NCBI GenBank assembly: GCA_032027045.1
Contig: JAVSMU010000001.1
Location: 172,345 to 236,344, forward strand
DNA: 64,000 bases
Reading direction: 5' to 3'
From: Truepera sp.
Lineage (GTDB): Bacteria > Deinococcota > Deinococci > Deinococcales > Trueperaceae
Of this stretch, positions 16,201-24,810 are shown in pieces (within the stretch, counting starts at the first letter, position 1; every line of letters begins with the position of its first letter). The translations under genes were made by a program, and so were the position numbers. The notes under the pieces are model-generated. The model saw only the letters and a program-made list of their open reading frames with translations. It made no database searches and was not told the origin of the DNA.

Positions 16201-17232
16201 CTAGGGGCAGTATTCCCCAGGAGCGGCGAAGCCGCCGTCTCCGCGCCGGCACTCGTACGCCCGCGCCGCGTAGAACTGGGGCGCCTCACCCATCCCCGGC
16301 AGTGCCACCAGCCGCTGCCACTCGGCGGCCAACGAGTCGTCGAGCAGGTGGCCCTGCCGTAGCGCCAGCTCGATGACCTGGTCCTGGGCCAGACCCGCCT
16401 CGAGCACGAACTCCGCGACTAGCAGGTGGCTACCCGTGACCTCGGACTCGTACGGGTCGAAGTGCGCCCGAGCGGCGACCAGGTCGAGCATCGCCGCAGG
16501 GCGGGCCAGGCCGTCCACCGTTCCCGGATAAGCCAGGCCGTCCAGTTCGGCTCCCAGGTGTACCTCTTCCACCTCGTGCCAAACGGCGATCTCTTCGGTG
16601 CCGCCATAAGGGAGCAGGCACGCCATGCCGAGACAGTCGGCCGCACCTGCCTGCTCCTCGCTGAGTTCTGCCCGGACGGCCGTGAACAGGGCGGCCTCTT
16701 GCCCCATCACTCGGCGCATGACGAAGCGCCACGACACGTGCGGCCCCTCGCCGAACTCGGCCGCCGGCGCAACGCGGTCCTCGCCCAGTTCGGCCACCAG
16801 CTCGTCGCGGATGGCGGGGCCGAGGTTGTAGCGATCGACCTGCAGGAACACGAACGGCACCGGGTAAGCCGCCGGAGGCTGCTCGGCAAGCAGCACACGT
16901 ACGCTCACGTGGTGGCGGGTGTGCTCCAAGGTGCCGTCGACGGCCTGAAGCGCCAGCAGCGCCTTGGCGAACGGGCTCAGGCTTCCGGAGGCCAGGAACA
17001 CCGAGTCGGTGGCGGGCAGGTGGGCCTCGATGGCCGTTTCGAGCTCGTCGACGTTTACGGCCAGGTAACTGCTCCCTGTGAACGCCCGGGCCTCGGCTTC
17101 GAACGAGGCCGGGTCGTACACGTGGCCGACTTCTTGTGCCGTGGCCGAGCCGGCGAGTACAGCGGCCACCACGAGGGTGGTCAGCGCTACGCGAGCGCGC
17201 GCGGTCGCGAAAGAACGACGGTGGTTGATCAT
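16201..17232 (-). CDS. Secreted protein of unknown function
   Basis: 343 aa with a clear signal peptide: a basic start MINHRRSFATARAR, a hydrophobic core VALTTLVVAAVLAGS and an AxA-type site ending ATAQ near residue 33. The mature part is acidic and predicted exported. It has two close Cys pairs, CLGMAC around residues 198-203 and CRRGDGGFAAPGEYC at the C-terminus, that could form disulfides outside the cytoplasm. I do not recognise the family. It is not obviously linked to its neighbours; the ABC operon upstream on the same strand ends about 45 nt before its start. Confidence 0.7.
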   Translation of the reverse strand: MINHRRSFATARARVALTTLVVAAVLAGSATAQEVGHVYDPASFEAEARAFTGSSYLAVNVDELETAIEAHLPATDSVFLASGSLSPFAKALLALQAVDGTLEHTRHHVSVRVLLAEQPPAAYPVPFVFLQVDRYNLGPAIRDELVAELGEDRVAPAAEFGEGPHVSWRFVMRRVMGQEAALFTAVRAELSEEQAGAADCLGMACLLPYGGTEEIAVWHEVEEVHLGAELDGLAYPGTVDGLARPAAMLDLVAARAHFDPYESEVTGSHLLVAEFVLEAGLAQDQVIELALRQGHLLDDSLAAEWQRLVALPGMGEAPQFYAARAYECRRGDGGFAAPGEYCP

Positions 17233-17276
17233 GCCAGCGAGGATACCCGCGGTGCGTCAATCGGCCGTCATCGGCC

Positions 17277-18497
17277 TCAACTGCCGGCGCCGCGCTGCCT
17301 GACGATCACGTCGACCATGATCGATGCCAGCAGCACGATGGCCGTGGCTATCAACTGGATGGCCGCGCTGAGGCCCAGCAGGGCCATGCCGTTGACGATG
17401 GCGGCTATGACCACGCCGCCGAGCACGGCGTGCAGCGGGTGCCCGCGGCCGCCGAAGAGGCTCGTGCCGCCGATGACGGCGGTGGCCACGACGTACAAGA
17501 CTATGGTGCCGCCGTCGAAACTCGTCGACATGGAGCGCAGCCTCGAGGCGTAGACGATGCCGCCCACGCCCGCCGTAACTGCTGCGAAGGTGAAGGCGAG
17601 CGTCCTCACCCACGAAAGCGAGATGCCCGCACGGCGGGCGGCCTCGGCGTTGCCGCCGATGGCGTAAACGTAGCGCCCGAAGCGCGTGCGAGTGAGTACC
17701 AGCGACCAGAGGGCCAGCACGGCGAAAACGAGGGGGATCACGTAGGGCATGCCCCTGAGCACGTAGGTGCCGACGCCGCGGTTGGCGTTGGTGAGTAGCA
17801 GCAGGGCCACTGCCGCGGCGGCGGCAAGCGCCACCTTCAAGATGGTGCGAGAGACGCTTGGCGCCGCCAGCCCGCTGGCGCGGCGCCTGCCGTCGGAGCT
17901 GATGGTGATGTAAGCGAAGAAGACCACCACAACCGCGGCGAGTGCCCAGCCGAAGGCGGGCGACATGGTGCCGTTGGCGATGGCGTTGATGGTGTCGTCG
18001 GGGATGGGGATGGTGCCGCCGGTGCCGAGCATGATGATCATCACGCCCTGCCAGCCGAGCAGGCCCGCGAGCGTCACCACGAACGACGGCAGCCGCAACC
18101 GCGTGACCAGGCTGCCCTGGAAGAGCCCGATGGCGGCGGTGACGGCCAGCGCGGCGAGGATGGCGGCCCACCAGGGCCAACCCGTGCGCACTTGCACGAG
18201 CTCGGTGACGACCACGCCCCCGATCCCGGCCACGTAGCCGAGGGAAAGGTCGATCTCGCCCAAGAGGAGCACGAACACCTCGCCCATGCCGATGAGCATG
18301 AACACCGAGGCCTGCACCAGCAGGTTGACGAGGTTACCGGTAGATAAGAAGTGATCGTTGAACGACTGGAAGATAATGGCGATCACGACCACGCCGATGA
18401 GGACGGGCACGACGTTCGTGCCGCCGCCACGGGCGAGGCGCTTGACGACCTTGTCGGGGACCGCGTCGGCCAGGGCCGGTGTGTCGACGTCGGTCAC
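17277..18497 (-). CDS. Sugar ABC transporter permease (XylH/RbsC type)
   Basis: 406-aa inner-membrane permease of the carbohydrate-uptake-2 class with ten or more hydrophobic segments. Typical blocks are GMGEVFVLLLGEIDLSLGYVAG, NRGVGTYVLRGMPYVIPL and ARRAGISLSWVRTLAF, the last being the ATPase-contacting loop type. The length is closer to XylH than to RbsC. The start overlaps the stop of the ATPase gene by 4 nt. It is the last gene of the three-gene operon. Confidence 0.9.
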   Translation of the reverse strand: MTDVDTPALADAVPDKVVKRLARGGGTNVVPVLIGVVVIAIIFQSFNDHFLSTGNLVNLLVQASVFMLIGMGEVFVLLLGEIDLSLGYVAGIGGVVVTELVQVRTGWPWWAAILAALAVTAAIGLFQGSLVTRLRLPSFVVTLAGLLGWQGVMIIMLGTGGTIPIPDDTINAIANGTMSPAFGWALAAVVVVFFAYITISSDGRRRASGLAAPSVSRTILKVALAAAAAVALLLLTNANRGVGTYVLRGMPYVIPLVFAVLALWSLVLTRTRFGRYVYAIGGNAEAARRAGISLSWVRTLAFTFAAVTAGVGGIVYASRLRSMSTSFDGGTIVLYVVATAVIGGTSLFGGRGHPLHAVLGGVVIAAIVNGMALLGLSAAIQLIATAIVLLASIMVDVIVRQRGAGS

Positions 18498-19273
18498 GCC
18501 GCGCCCGCCTTACCGGTGGTCATGAGCTCCACCACGGTCTGCACGTCGGTGTCGGCGGTCGGCCCCTCGCTCACGACCTGGCCCAGGCGCATGACGGCTA
18601 TGCGGTCGGCGACAGCGAAAACGTCGTTGAGGTTGTGAGAGATGATCATGACCCCCAGCCCGCGCTCGGCCAAGCGCGTCACGAGTTCGAGGACCTGCCT
18701 GGTCTGGGCCACGCCCAGGGCGGCCGTGGGCTCGTCGAGGATCACGAGCTTGGAGTTCCACATCACTGCCTTGGCCACGGCCACCGACTGGCGTTGACCA
18801 CCCGAGAGGGCGGCAACTGGCAGCCGCACCGACTGCACGGTGGTTACCCGGAGCTCCGAAAGGGTCTGCATGGCGTTGCGCTCCATGTCGTCCTCGGCGA
18901 GGAGCCGGTTGCGAAGGAGCTCGCGCCCCAAGTACATGTTCTGCACCACGTCGAGGTTGTCGCACAGCGCGAGGTCCTGGTAGACGACCTCTATCCCGAG
19001 CGTGGCGGCCTCGCGAGGGCTGCGCGGCCTTACGGGTCTGCCCTCCCAGTACATGTGTCCCTCGTCGGGCAGGTAAGTACCCGCGACGACCTTCACCGTC
19101 ACCGACTTGCCGGCGCCGTTGTCGCCGACCAGCGCAGTGACCTGCCCCGCGGGCACCGTGAGGTTCACGCCTTTGAGGGCGTGCACCGCGCCGAAGCTCT
19201 TGCGCACGCCCTCGAGGCGTAAGAGCGGCTCGGCAGCCGCTTTCACCGGTTGCCGAGCCTGCTCGTCAGTCAC
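18494..19273 (-). CDS. Sugar ABC transporter ATP-binding protein, single nucleotide-binding domain
   Basis: 259-aa ATPase with Walker A GDNGAGKS, signature LSGGQRQSVAVAKA, Walker B LVILDEPTAALG and switch His in ISHNLND. Most XylG/RbsA ATPases carry two tandem ATPase domains of about 500 aa. This one has a single domain, as in FrcA-type systems, and must act as a homodimer. It is 9 nt downstream of the binding-protein gene and overlaps the permease start. Confidence 0.9.
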   Translation of the reverse strand: MTDEQARQPVKAAAEPLLRLEGVRKSFGAVHALKGVNLTVPAGQVTALVGDNGAGKSVTVKVVAGTYLPDEGHMYWEGRPVRPRSPREAATLGIEVVYQDLALCDNLDVVQNMYLGRELLRNRLLAEDDMERNAMQTLSELRVTTVQSVRLPVAALSGGQRQSVAVAKAVMWNSKLVILDEPTAALGVAQTRQVLELVTRLAERGLGVMIISHNLNDVFAVADRIAVMRLGQVVSEGPTADTDVQTVVELMTTGKAGAA

Positions 19274-19282
19274 GCTAGAACC

Positions 19283-20455
19283 CTACTGCCCTATCCCGGC
19301 GGCCTTGCACTGATCGGCGAAGCCCGCGCAGAGGTCGGAGGCCTTGGTGAAGCCGTCCTTCACGACCGTGTCGGCCATGTTCTTGGGCGTCACCCAGATG
19401 GGGGTGAGGAGCACGGACGGCACGTCCATGTTGGCCTGGCTGTCGTTGGTCGTGCCGTTCACCAGCGCGGCGGGCGGGGTCTGGCCGGCGCGCACGAAGA
19501 TGGCGAGGGCGGCGGCCGCCTGGGCCTCGAGGTTGATGGCCTTGTAGACGGTGCCGCACTGGTAGCCCGCCAGAACGTTCTGCAGGCCCTGAAGCGTAGC
19601 GTCCTGACCGGTGGTCGGGAAGGTGTTGGCGGGCACGCCGAGCGTCTTGAGGTAAGCGATGACGGCGTTGGCGTTGTCGTCGTTAGGGGTGACCACGGCG
19701 TTGATTTCCTTGTGCGCCGTGTACTGGCCCTCGAACGTGGTCCTGGCCTGGGCCGGGTCCCACGTGCCGGCGGGTTCGGCGACCTTGGTGTAGGTGCCGT
19801 TCGCGAACAGCGGGTCGAGCACCGAGTGGTAGCCCTGCGAGAAGAGCGTGGCGTTGTTGTCGGTCGGCGCGCCGTTCATGATGAGAACGTGCGGGTCGGT
19901 GACGTTCCAGGCCTTCACGCAGTCGACGAAGCCGTCGCCGATGAGCTTGCCCACCTGGACGTTGTCGAAGCTCACGTAGTAGGCGCGCGAGCCGCCCAGC
20001 GTGAGGCGGTCGTAGTCGATGACCGTCACGCCGCTATCCTTGGCGGCCTTCTCGATGGAGGCACCGACGCCCGACGAGATGGGGTCGACCACGAGTACCG
20101 TGGCGCCCTGCGTGATGGCGGCCTGGGCCTGCGTCAGCTGAGTAGACTCACTGCCCTGGGCGTTCGTGATGATGACGTCGGAGTCGGGTACGCCCGCTTC
20201 CTTGAAGGCCCGCTTGAGGAACGGCTCATCGAACGCCGTGTAGCGTGCCGAGGTCGTGGTCTCGGGTAGCAGCACGCCTATCTTGCCTTTGCCTTGTTGG
20301 GCGAGGTCCTTCAGCAGGCTCATCGTCGAGAAGTCCGCGGTGAAGGAGTTGGCGGTGATGGAGGACGCGTCTTGCGCCCAGGCGGCGCCGCTGACCAAGA
20401 TGATCAACAGTGCAAGGCGGAGTACCCGCCACATGGACCGGATTCCGATTCGCAT
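19283..20455 (-). CDS. Xylose-type periplasmic sugar-binding protein (XylF family)
   Basis: 390 aa. An N-terminal signal peptide (hydrophobic LALLIILVSGAAWAQ, cleaved after AWA) is followed by a type-1 periplasmic binding fold. Visible landmarks are KIGVLLPETTTSARYTAFDEPFLKRA, VLVVDPISSG, VIDYDRLTLGG, FDNVQVGKLIGDG, VVTPNDDNANAVIAYL and FPTTGQDATLQGLQNVLAGYQ. The paired Asp/Asn and Arg residues resemble XylF more than RbsB. As first gene it sets the operon's substrate. D-xylose is the best guess, but other sugars are bound by close relatives. Confidence 0.88.
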   Translation of the reverse strand: MRIGIRSMWRVLRLALLIILVSGAAWAQDASSITANSFTADFSTMSLLKDLAQQGKGKIGVLLPETTTSARYTAFDEPFLKRAFKEAGVPDSDVIITNAQGSESTQLTQAQAAITQGATVLVVDPISSGVGASIEKAAKDSGVTVIDYDRLTLGGSRAYYVSFDNVQVGKLIGDGFVDCVKAWNVTDPHVLIMNGAPTDNNATLFSQGYHSVLDPLFANGTYTKVAEPAGTWDPAQARTTFEGQYTAHKEINAVVTPNDDNANAVIAYLKTLGVPANTFPTTGQDATLQGLQNVLAGYQCGTVYKAINLEAQAAAALAIFVRAGQTPPAALVNGTTNDSQANMDVPSVLLTPIWVTPKNMADTVVKDGFTKASDLCAGFADQCKAAGIGQ

Positions 20456-20698
20456 GTTCGCCGGCTTTCTCCCCGATGAGCATTGACTTCGGGCGGTGGG
20501 AAGACGTCGGGTCGCGGCCGCTGGTGTCGCGCCGGCTCTTGGGGGCCTTGGCTGACTGCGGCTCGCTACCGAGGGCGGGCGTGCCGGTCATCGGGGTGAC
20601 CCGGCCGTGCCTCCCGAAGCACGAACAGGCTAGCGCCGGGTTTCGTTGGACTGTGGTCAGCGGTCACGGAGGTGCCGGCGATGTGAACCGGCGGCCGG
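20456..20698. promoter_or_regulatory. Upstream region of the sugar ABC operon
   Basis: 243 bp between the binding-protein gene and the upstream aldolase-like gene, both leftward. A GGGGAGAAAG ribosome site lies about 9 nt before the binding-protein start. No operator palindrome, hairpin or small gene convinced me. Confidence 0.3.
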
Positions 20699-21778
20699 CT
20701 AACGCGTCTTGCCGCGGGCCGCGACCGGGAGCACCGCCTCGAGCACGCCGCGCCGGTGCGTGTACACCTCGTCGTGCAGGTTCGAGACTGGGCACACGTG
20801 GTTCGGGATCACGCGCAGGCGCTCGCCTATCGCCGGGGTGCGCGAGCAGGCCGAGAAGTCGACGGCCCCGTGCTCCTCGGACAGCACGGTGACGATGGCC
20901 TCGGGGTACTCGAGGATCAAGCCGTAGCCGCCCCCGCGGTCCTGCGGGAAAGGGTCGGCCGCGAGGGTCTTCGAGCCGGCGTCTATCACGCCGCGGTTGG
21001 GGGTGGGTTTGCTGACGAGCGTGACGTGCACGTGCAGGGCGCAGTCCTCAAGCGAGGCGCTGCCCGCGGCCATGCTGTTGCGGTCGTTGTAGATGTAAGT
21101 GCCCGCGCGGTGCTCGGTCACGAGTCCCGTGAGGTGCGTACGCCACATTCCCGGTGTGCCGCCGACGGACACGACCTTCACGTCGATCCCCACCTCGGCC
21201 AGCAGCTCGCGCGTGCGGGTCACGAAGCCGGGCACGCGCTCGGAGCTCGGGTAGGTGAGCAGGCCGAGGAACTCGACGTAGGGCCGGCCCGCCGCGACTT
21301 GCGCGAGCTCGGCCGCCTCCTCGGGCGTGACTACGCCTTGCCGCAGCTTTCCGGACTCGAACTCGACGAGCACGCCGATGGGTCTCTCGGCGAGCAGCGC
21401 CGCGGCGGCAACGGCCTCGAGCGCCACCTCGTTGTCTACGGCTACCCGCACGCGCGCCATGCGCGCCACCTGCGCCAGGCGCCGGACCTTCTCCTCACCC
21501 ATGACGTTGTAAGTGATCAGGATGTCGGTGAGACCGGCGCCCGCCATGACCTCGGCTTCGCCGATGCTCTGCACCGTTATGCCGCAGGCTCCAGCCGCCA
21601 CCTGCCAGTGCGCCAGCAGGGGGAGCTTGTGCGTCTTGATGTGGGGGCGGTTCTGTATGCCGTGCTCGTCCAGGTAGTCCTGGAGGCGGCGGATGTTGCG
21701 CTCCGCCACGTCGAGATCGACGACCACGCAGGGCGTGTCGATGCTAGTGATGGACGTGGCGACAGCGGGCGCGCTCAT
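20699..21778 (-). CDS. D-threonine aldolase / D-serine dehydratase-like PLP enzyme
   Basis: 359-aa fold-type III PLP enzyme (alanine racemase N-terminal barrel plus the D-Ser dehydratase-like C-terminal domain). The PLP lysine lies in RPHIKTHKLP at about residues 44-53. The C-terminal VIPNHVCPVSNL carries the His and Cys that bind the metal in the DSD1/D-threonine aldolase group. GGTPGMWRTH and AGTYIYND are phosphate-binding and barrel landmarks. It probably cleaves or dehydrates a D-beta-hydroxy amino acid in the cytoplasm. It is on the same strand as the sugar ABC operon, 243 nt away, so co-regulation is uncertain. Confidence 0.87.
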   Translation of the reverse strand: MSAPAVATSITSIDTPCVVVDLDVAERNIRRLQDYLDEHGIQNRPHIKTHKLPLLAHWQVAAGACGITVQSIGEAEVMAGAGLTDILITYNVMGEEKVRRLAQVARMARVRVAVDNEVALEAVAAAALLAERPIGVLVEFESGKLRQGVVTPEEAAELAQVAAGRPYVEFLGLLTYPSSERVPGFVTRTRELLAEVGIDVKVVSVGGTPGMWRTHLTGLVTEHRAGTYIYNDRNSMAAGSASLEDCALHVHVTLVSKPTPNRGVIDAGSKTLAADPFPQDRGGGYGLILEYPEAIVTVLSEEHGAVDFSACSRTPAIGERLRVIPNHVCPVSNLHDEVYTHRRGVLEAVLPVAARGKTR

Positions 21779-21787
21779 GGCGCTAGC

Positions 21788-22159
21788 TCAGGAGCCGACG
21801 GACTTCAGGGCCCAGGACCCGCCTGGACCGCAGGCCGTGGTCCGTGACGAGAAGGTCCCGAGGAGTTCCTCGGCGTCCACCGATCCCTTGAAGTCGTAGA
21901 CGCAGTCACCCGAGATGAGCGTCATCTCGAGCTTCGTGCCGGAGAGAGTCCCCTCGGTCCGGCCGGTCGGCTCCTCCGAGTCGGCGAGGAAGTACGTGCC
22001 GCGAACCAGTTCTCCGTAGGTGGTGAAACGGAACAGCAGCGGGGCCGAGACCGCGTTCACCGTCGCCGTGCCCTTGAACTCGTGGACGGGCATGAACGAT
22101 CCGCAAGCGGCCAGAAGGAGGGCGCTGAGCACCAGCGGCAGAAAGATGCGCTTTCTCAT
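21788..22159 (-). CDS. Small predicted lipoprotein
   Basis: 123 aa. MRKRIFLPLVLSALLLAACG is a textbook lipoprotein signal, with the lipobox LAAC and Cys19 as lipid site. The mature part is a short beta-rich domain, with two cysteines (GDCVY, TTACGPG) that could pair. I chose the ATG at 22159 because the signal peptide begins there, although the frame is open far upstream. It lies 10 nt from the aldolase-like gene stop. No function recognised. Confidence 0.75.
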   Translation of the reverse strand: MRKRIFLPLVLSALLLAACGSFMPVHEFKGTATVNAVSAPLLFRFTTYGELVRGTYFLADSEEPTGRTEGTLSGTKLEMTLISGDCVYDFKGSVDAEELLGTFSSRTTACGPGGSWALKSVGS

Positions 22160-22321
22160 GGGCAAAGCGTACACCACTACCGGTGGTCGGCCAACGGCGT
22201 TACCCTGTGCGTCACCCGGAACGGCCAGCCATCGGCGGTCGCCGCCGGGCCTCTCACGGATAAGGACACGCCGCTGCCCGCTGCCCGCTCTTTCCTCTAC
22301 CAGTGCCTTGGCTCCGGCCTC

Positions 22322-23566
22322 ATGGCGATGGCCTCCAGCATGATGGCGGTGATGGCGCCGCTCTACGCCGTCGACCTGGGCCTGGGCGCTCAGTGGTTGG
22401 GCGTGCTGATGGCGCTGCCGGGCATCTTCCCGGTCGTGCTGGCGCTTCCCGCCGGGCGCTGGATGGACGCCTTGGGCGCGCCGCGCTGGTACTTCCTGGG
22501 GCTGGCGGGCCTCACCCTGGCGCCGCTCGGCGTCGTGGCGTTCCCCGGCGTGCCGGCCCTGGCGGCGTCGCGCCTCCTTCTCGGCTTCTTCTACATCTTC
22601 TTCACGTTGGCCTCGCAGTCGCTGGTGGCGTCGCTCGGCAACGGACGCACGCACGAACGCAACTTCGCCGCCTACTCCACCTGGATGGCCGGCGGCCGCA
22701 TGGTGGGGCCCATCCTCGTGGGCATCGCCATCGATCACGCCGGTTACCGCACGAGCTTCCTGGTCGTGTTCGTGGTGCTGCTGGTGGCCTCGGCCATCGG
22801 CCTGTTGGTGGCACGCTCCGCACCGGAGGACCGGGACCGCCGGGTGCGGGCCAACCCGCGCCGCAAGGGCGTGGTGTTGGACACACTGCGCAACGTCGGC
22901 CTGCAGATGGCCGTCCTCACGAGCGCCGGCGTGTTCCTCGCGATCACCATGCGCGAGACGTTCCTCCCCGTGATGCTCGAGCAGATGGGCATGTCGGCAA
23001 CGCTCATCGGCTCGCTCGTGAGCCTGGGCTCGCTCACGTCCGTGCTGATCCGGCCGATCATGCCGCTTGTGACGCGCTTGCTGGGCGGCACCGGGAACAC
23101 CCTGGTGGTTTCGATGGTGGCCGTCGCCTCGGGCGTCGGCCTGCTGTCTCTGGCTAACAGCGTGACCACGTTCGCCGCGCTTGCCGTGGTGGTGGGCTTC
23201 GGCACTGGCATAGCCTTCCCGCTCAGCATCGTTGCGGTGGCCTCACACGTCCCGGTTCGCGACCGCGGCGTAGCCCTGAGCCTGAGGCTTTCCATCAACC
23301 ACACGGTCGAGGTCTTCGCCCCGACGCTCAGTGGGCTGGTGGTGGCTGCCACCTCGTTTCGCTTCGGGTTCGCTTCCGTGGGCGCGGCGCTCGGGGTGCT
23401 GGCGCTGCTGGCGCTCACCGTTCTGCGGCGGTTCAACGCCGGTGCGCTGGTCGGGAACGAGTCGGCCCTGGTGGAGGCCACCTTGTCCGCCGCCTCAACC
23501 TCCAGCGAAGCTCAGGTCCTCCACGCAGAGGCTGGGGGCCTGGATGGGGCTTCCGAAGCCGTATGA
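22322..23566 (+). CDS. Major facilitator superfamily transporter
   Basis: About 414 aa and 12 membrane segments. The first intracellular loop is GRWMDALGAPRWYF, a variant of the MFS A-motif, and a central loop (RSAPEDRDRRVRANPRRKG) splits the two halves. Substrate is unknown; it resembles drug or metabolite exporters. The start is unclear. The frame is open to an ATG at 22082 that would overlap the divergent lipoprotein gene by 78 nt. Sequence from about 22271 (LPAARSFLYQ) already looks MFS-like but offers only CTG. The ATG at 22322 keeps membrane segment 1 and is the conservative choice. The 3' end overlaps the convergent tldE gene by 72 nt. Confidence 0.82.
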   Translation: MAMASSMMAVMAPLYAVDLGLGAQWLGVLMALPGIFPVVLALPAGRWMDALGAPRWYFLGLAGLTLAPLGVVAFPGVPALAASRLLLGFFYIFFTLASQSLVASLGNGRTHERNFAAYSTWMAGGRMVGPILVGIAIDHAGYRTSFLVVFVVLLVASAIGLLVARSAPEDRDRRVRANPRRKGVVLDTLRNVGLQMAVLTSAGVFLAITMRETFLPVMLEQMGMSATLIGSLVSLGSLTSVLIRPIMPLVTRLLGGTGNTLVVSMVAVASGVGLLSLANSVTTFAALAVVVGFGTGIAFPLSIVAVASHVPVRDRGVALSLRLSINHTVEVFAPTLSGLVVAATSFRFGFASVGAALGVLALLALTVLRRFNAGALVGNESALVEATLSAASTSSEAQVLHAEAGGLDGASEAV

Positions 23567-24808
23567 CCACGTGAGGTCGGTGCCTACGGCGCTCACGCGT
23601 TGCAGGAGTTCGAAGAGGTTGAAGGAGATGGCGAAGTCGTCTACAGGGAACGTTTCACCGCCCACGCTCTCGAGGCCCATTGCCTGGACGCTCACGTCGC
23701 CGCTGATGGGGTTGGCGCCCGCGTGCACCCCCATGAGGTCGGTAATCAGCACGCCGTCGGCACCGTCGATGCCCTGGCCCGGGAGGAGCAGAAGGTTGCT
23801 GGGCTTCACGCCGAGCGTGCTCGCGTAGGTGCGTGACGCGTGCCCCGTGTTCGGTTGACCCGTGCGCCTGGCGGTCTCCGAGTTGTGCATGAACGACCGC
23901 AGGACGCCCTCCTCGACGAGCGTGAGGCGCCTGGACGCCGTGCCCTCCGAGTCGAACGGGCGGCTGCCGAGGGCGCCCGGGAGTGTGGGGTCGTCCACGA
24001 TGGTGATCAGGGGAGAGGCAACCCGCTGCCCCAGCTTGCCCTCCAGCTTGCTCTTGCCCTCGGCCAGCGCCTTTCCCGACAGCGAGAAGGCGAGTAGCTG
24101 GAGCAGGACGCCTACGACCTCGGGTTCGAACACCGCGCGGCGGCGGCCTGACTCGAGCGGCCTGGCGCCTAGGTGCCGCCCGACCTTGTCCAGGGTCTCG
24201 AGGGCGGTGCGGCCCGGTTCCAACTGGTGGTAGTCGCCCTCGGCGTGGAGGTTGTAACCCTGCTTCACGCTCTCACCCTCGCGCATGACGATGCCCGCCA
24301 TCAGCACGGCGACACCGGCGCGGTAGCCGCCGTCGACGCCCTTGCTCGAGCCGATCTCGAGGCGTTGCTCGGTCTCCATGTAGCGGCCGAACTGCATGGC
24401 CTGCAGGCGCGGGTCGGCCGTGAGGGTCTCCTCGAGTTCGGCGGCGCTTCCCAGCTTGTCCTCCATGGTCGCCGACAGGCCCTCGCCCAGGAGGTCCACG
24501 CGGCCCAGCGGCCCGCCCGCCGGGAGGGCGGCACCGTTGGCGGGGGTGAGGGAGGCGTTCTCGATGGCCTCGTCGAGGGCCCAGGCCAGGGCGTCCTCGC
24601 TCAGCTCCTCCGTGGAGGCGTAGCCGGTGCGGCCGCCGTCCACTACGCGCAGGCCGATGCCGCTCCTGGTGGAGGAGTGCACGTCCGACGCCTCGCCGCC
24701 GCGCGTTTCCAGCCGGAGGTTCCGGTCGCTGGTGGAGAGGACCTCCAGGTCCACTCCGCGCTTGGCGGCCTCGGCGAGCAACCACTCTTTGGCTTCGGTT
24801 ACCTTCAT
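23495..24808 (-). CDS. tldE: TldE/PmbA-type metalloprotease partner
   Basis: 437 aa, subunit of the TldD/TldE protease that trims peptides such as microcin precursors and CcdA in E. coli. The ATG at 24808 lies 2 nt after the tldD stop and gives a family-like N-terminus. Landmarks are STRSGIGLRVVDGGRTGYASTE, EGKLGQRVASPLITIVDDP and DGVLITDLMGVHAGANPISGD. It lacks a HExxxH motif, as expected for the non-catalytic TldE partner. Its C-terminus overlaps the convergent MFS gene. Confidence 0.92.
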   Translation of the reverse strand: MKVTEAKEWLLAEAAKRGVDLEVLSTSDRNLRLETRGGEASDVHSSTRSGIGLRVVDGGRTGYASTEELSEDALAWALDEAIENASLTPANGAALPAGGPLGRVDLLGEGLSATMEDKLGSAAELEETLTADPRLQAMQFGRYMETEQRLEIGSSKGVDGGYRAGVAVLMAGIVMREGESVKQGYNLHAEGDYHQLEPGRTALETLDKVGRHLGARPLESGRRRAVFEPEVVGVLLQLLAFSLSGKALAEGKSKLEGKLGQRVASPLITIVDDPTLPGALGSRPFDSEGTASRRLTLVEEGVLRSFMHNSETARRTGQPNTGHASRTYASTLGVKPSNLLLLPGQGIDGADGVLITDLMGVHAGANPISGDVSVQAMGLESVGGETFPVDDFAISFNLFELLQRVSAVGTDLTWSYGFGSPIQAPSLCVEDLSFAGG

Positions 24809-24810
24809 CG

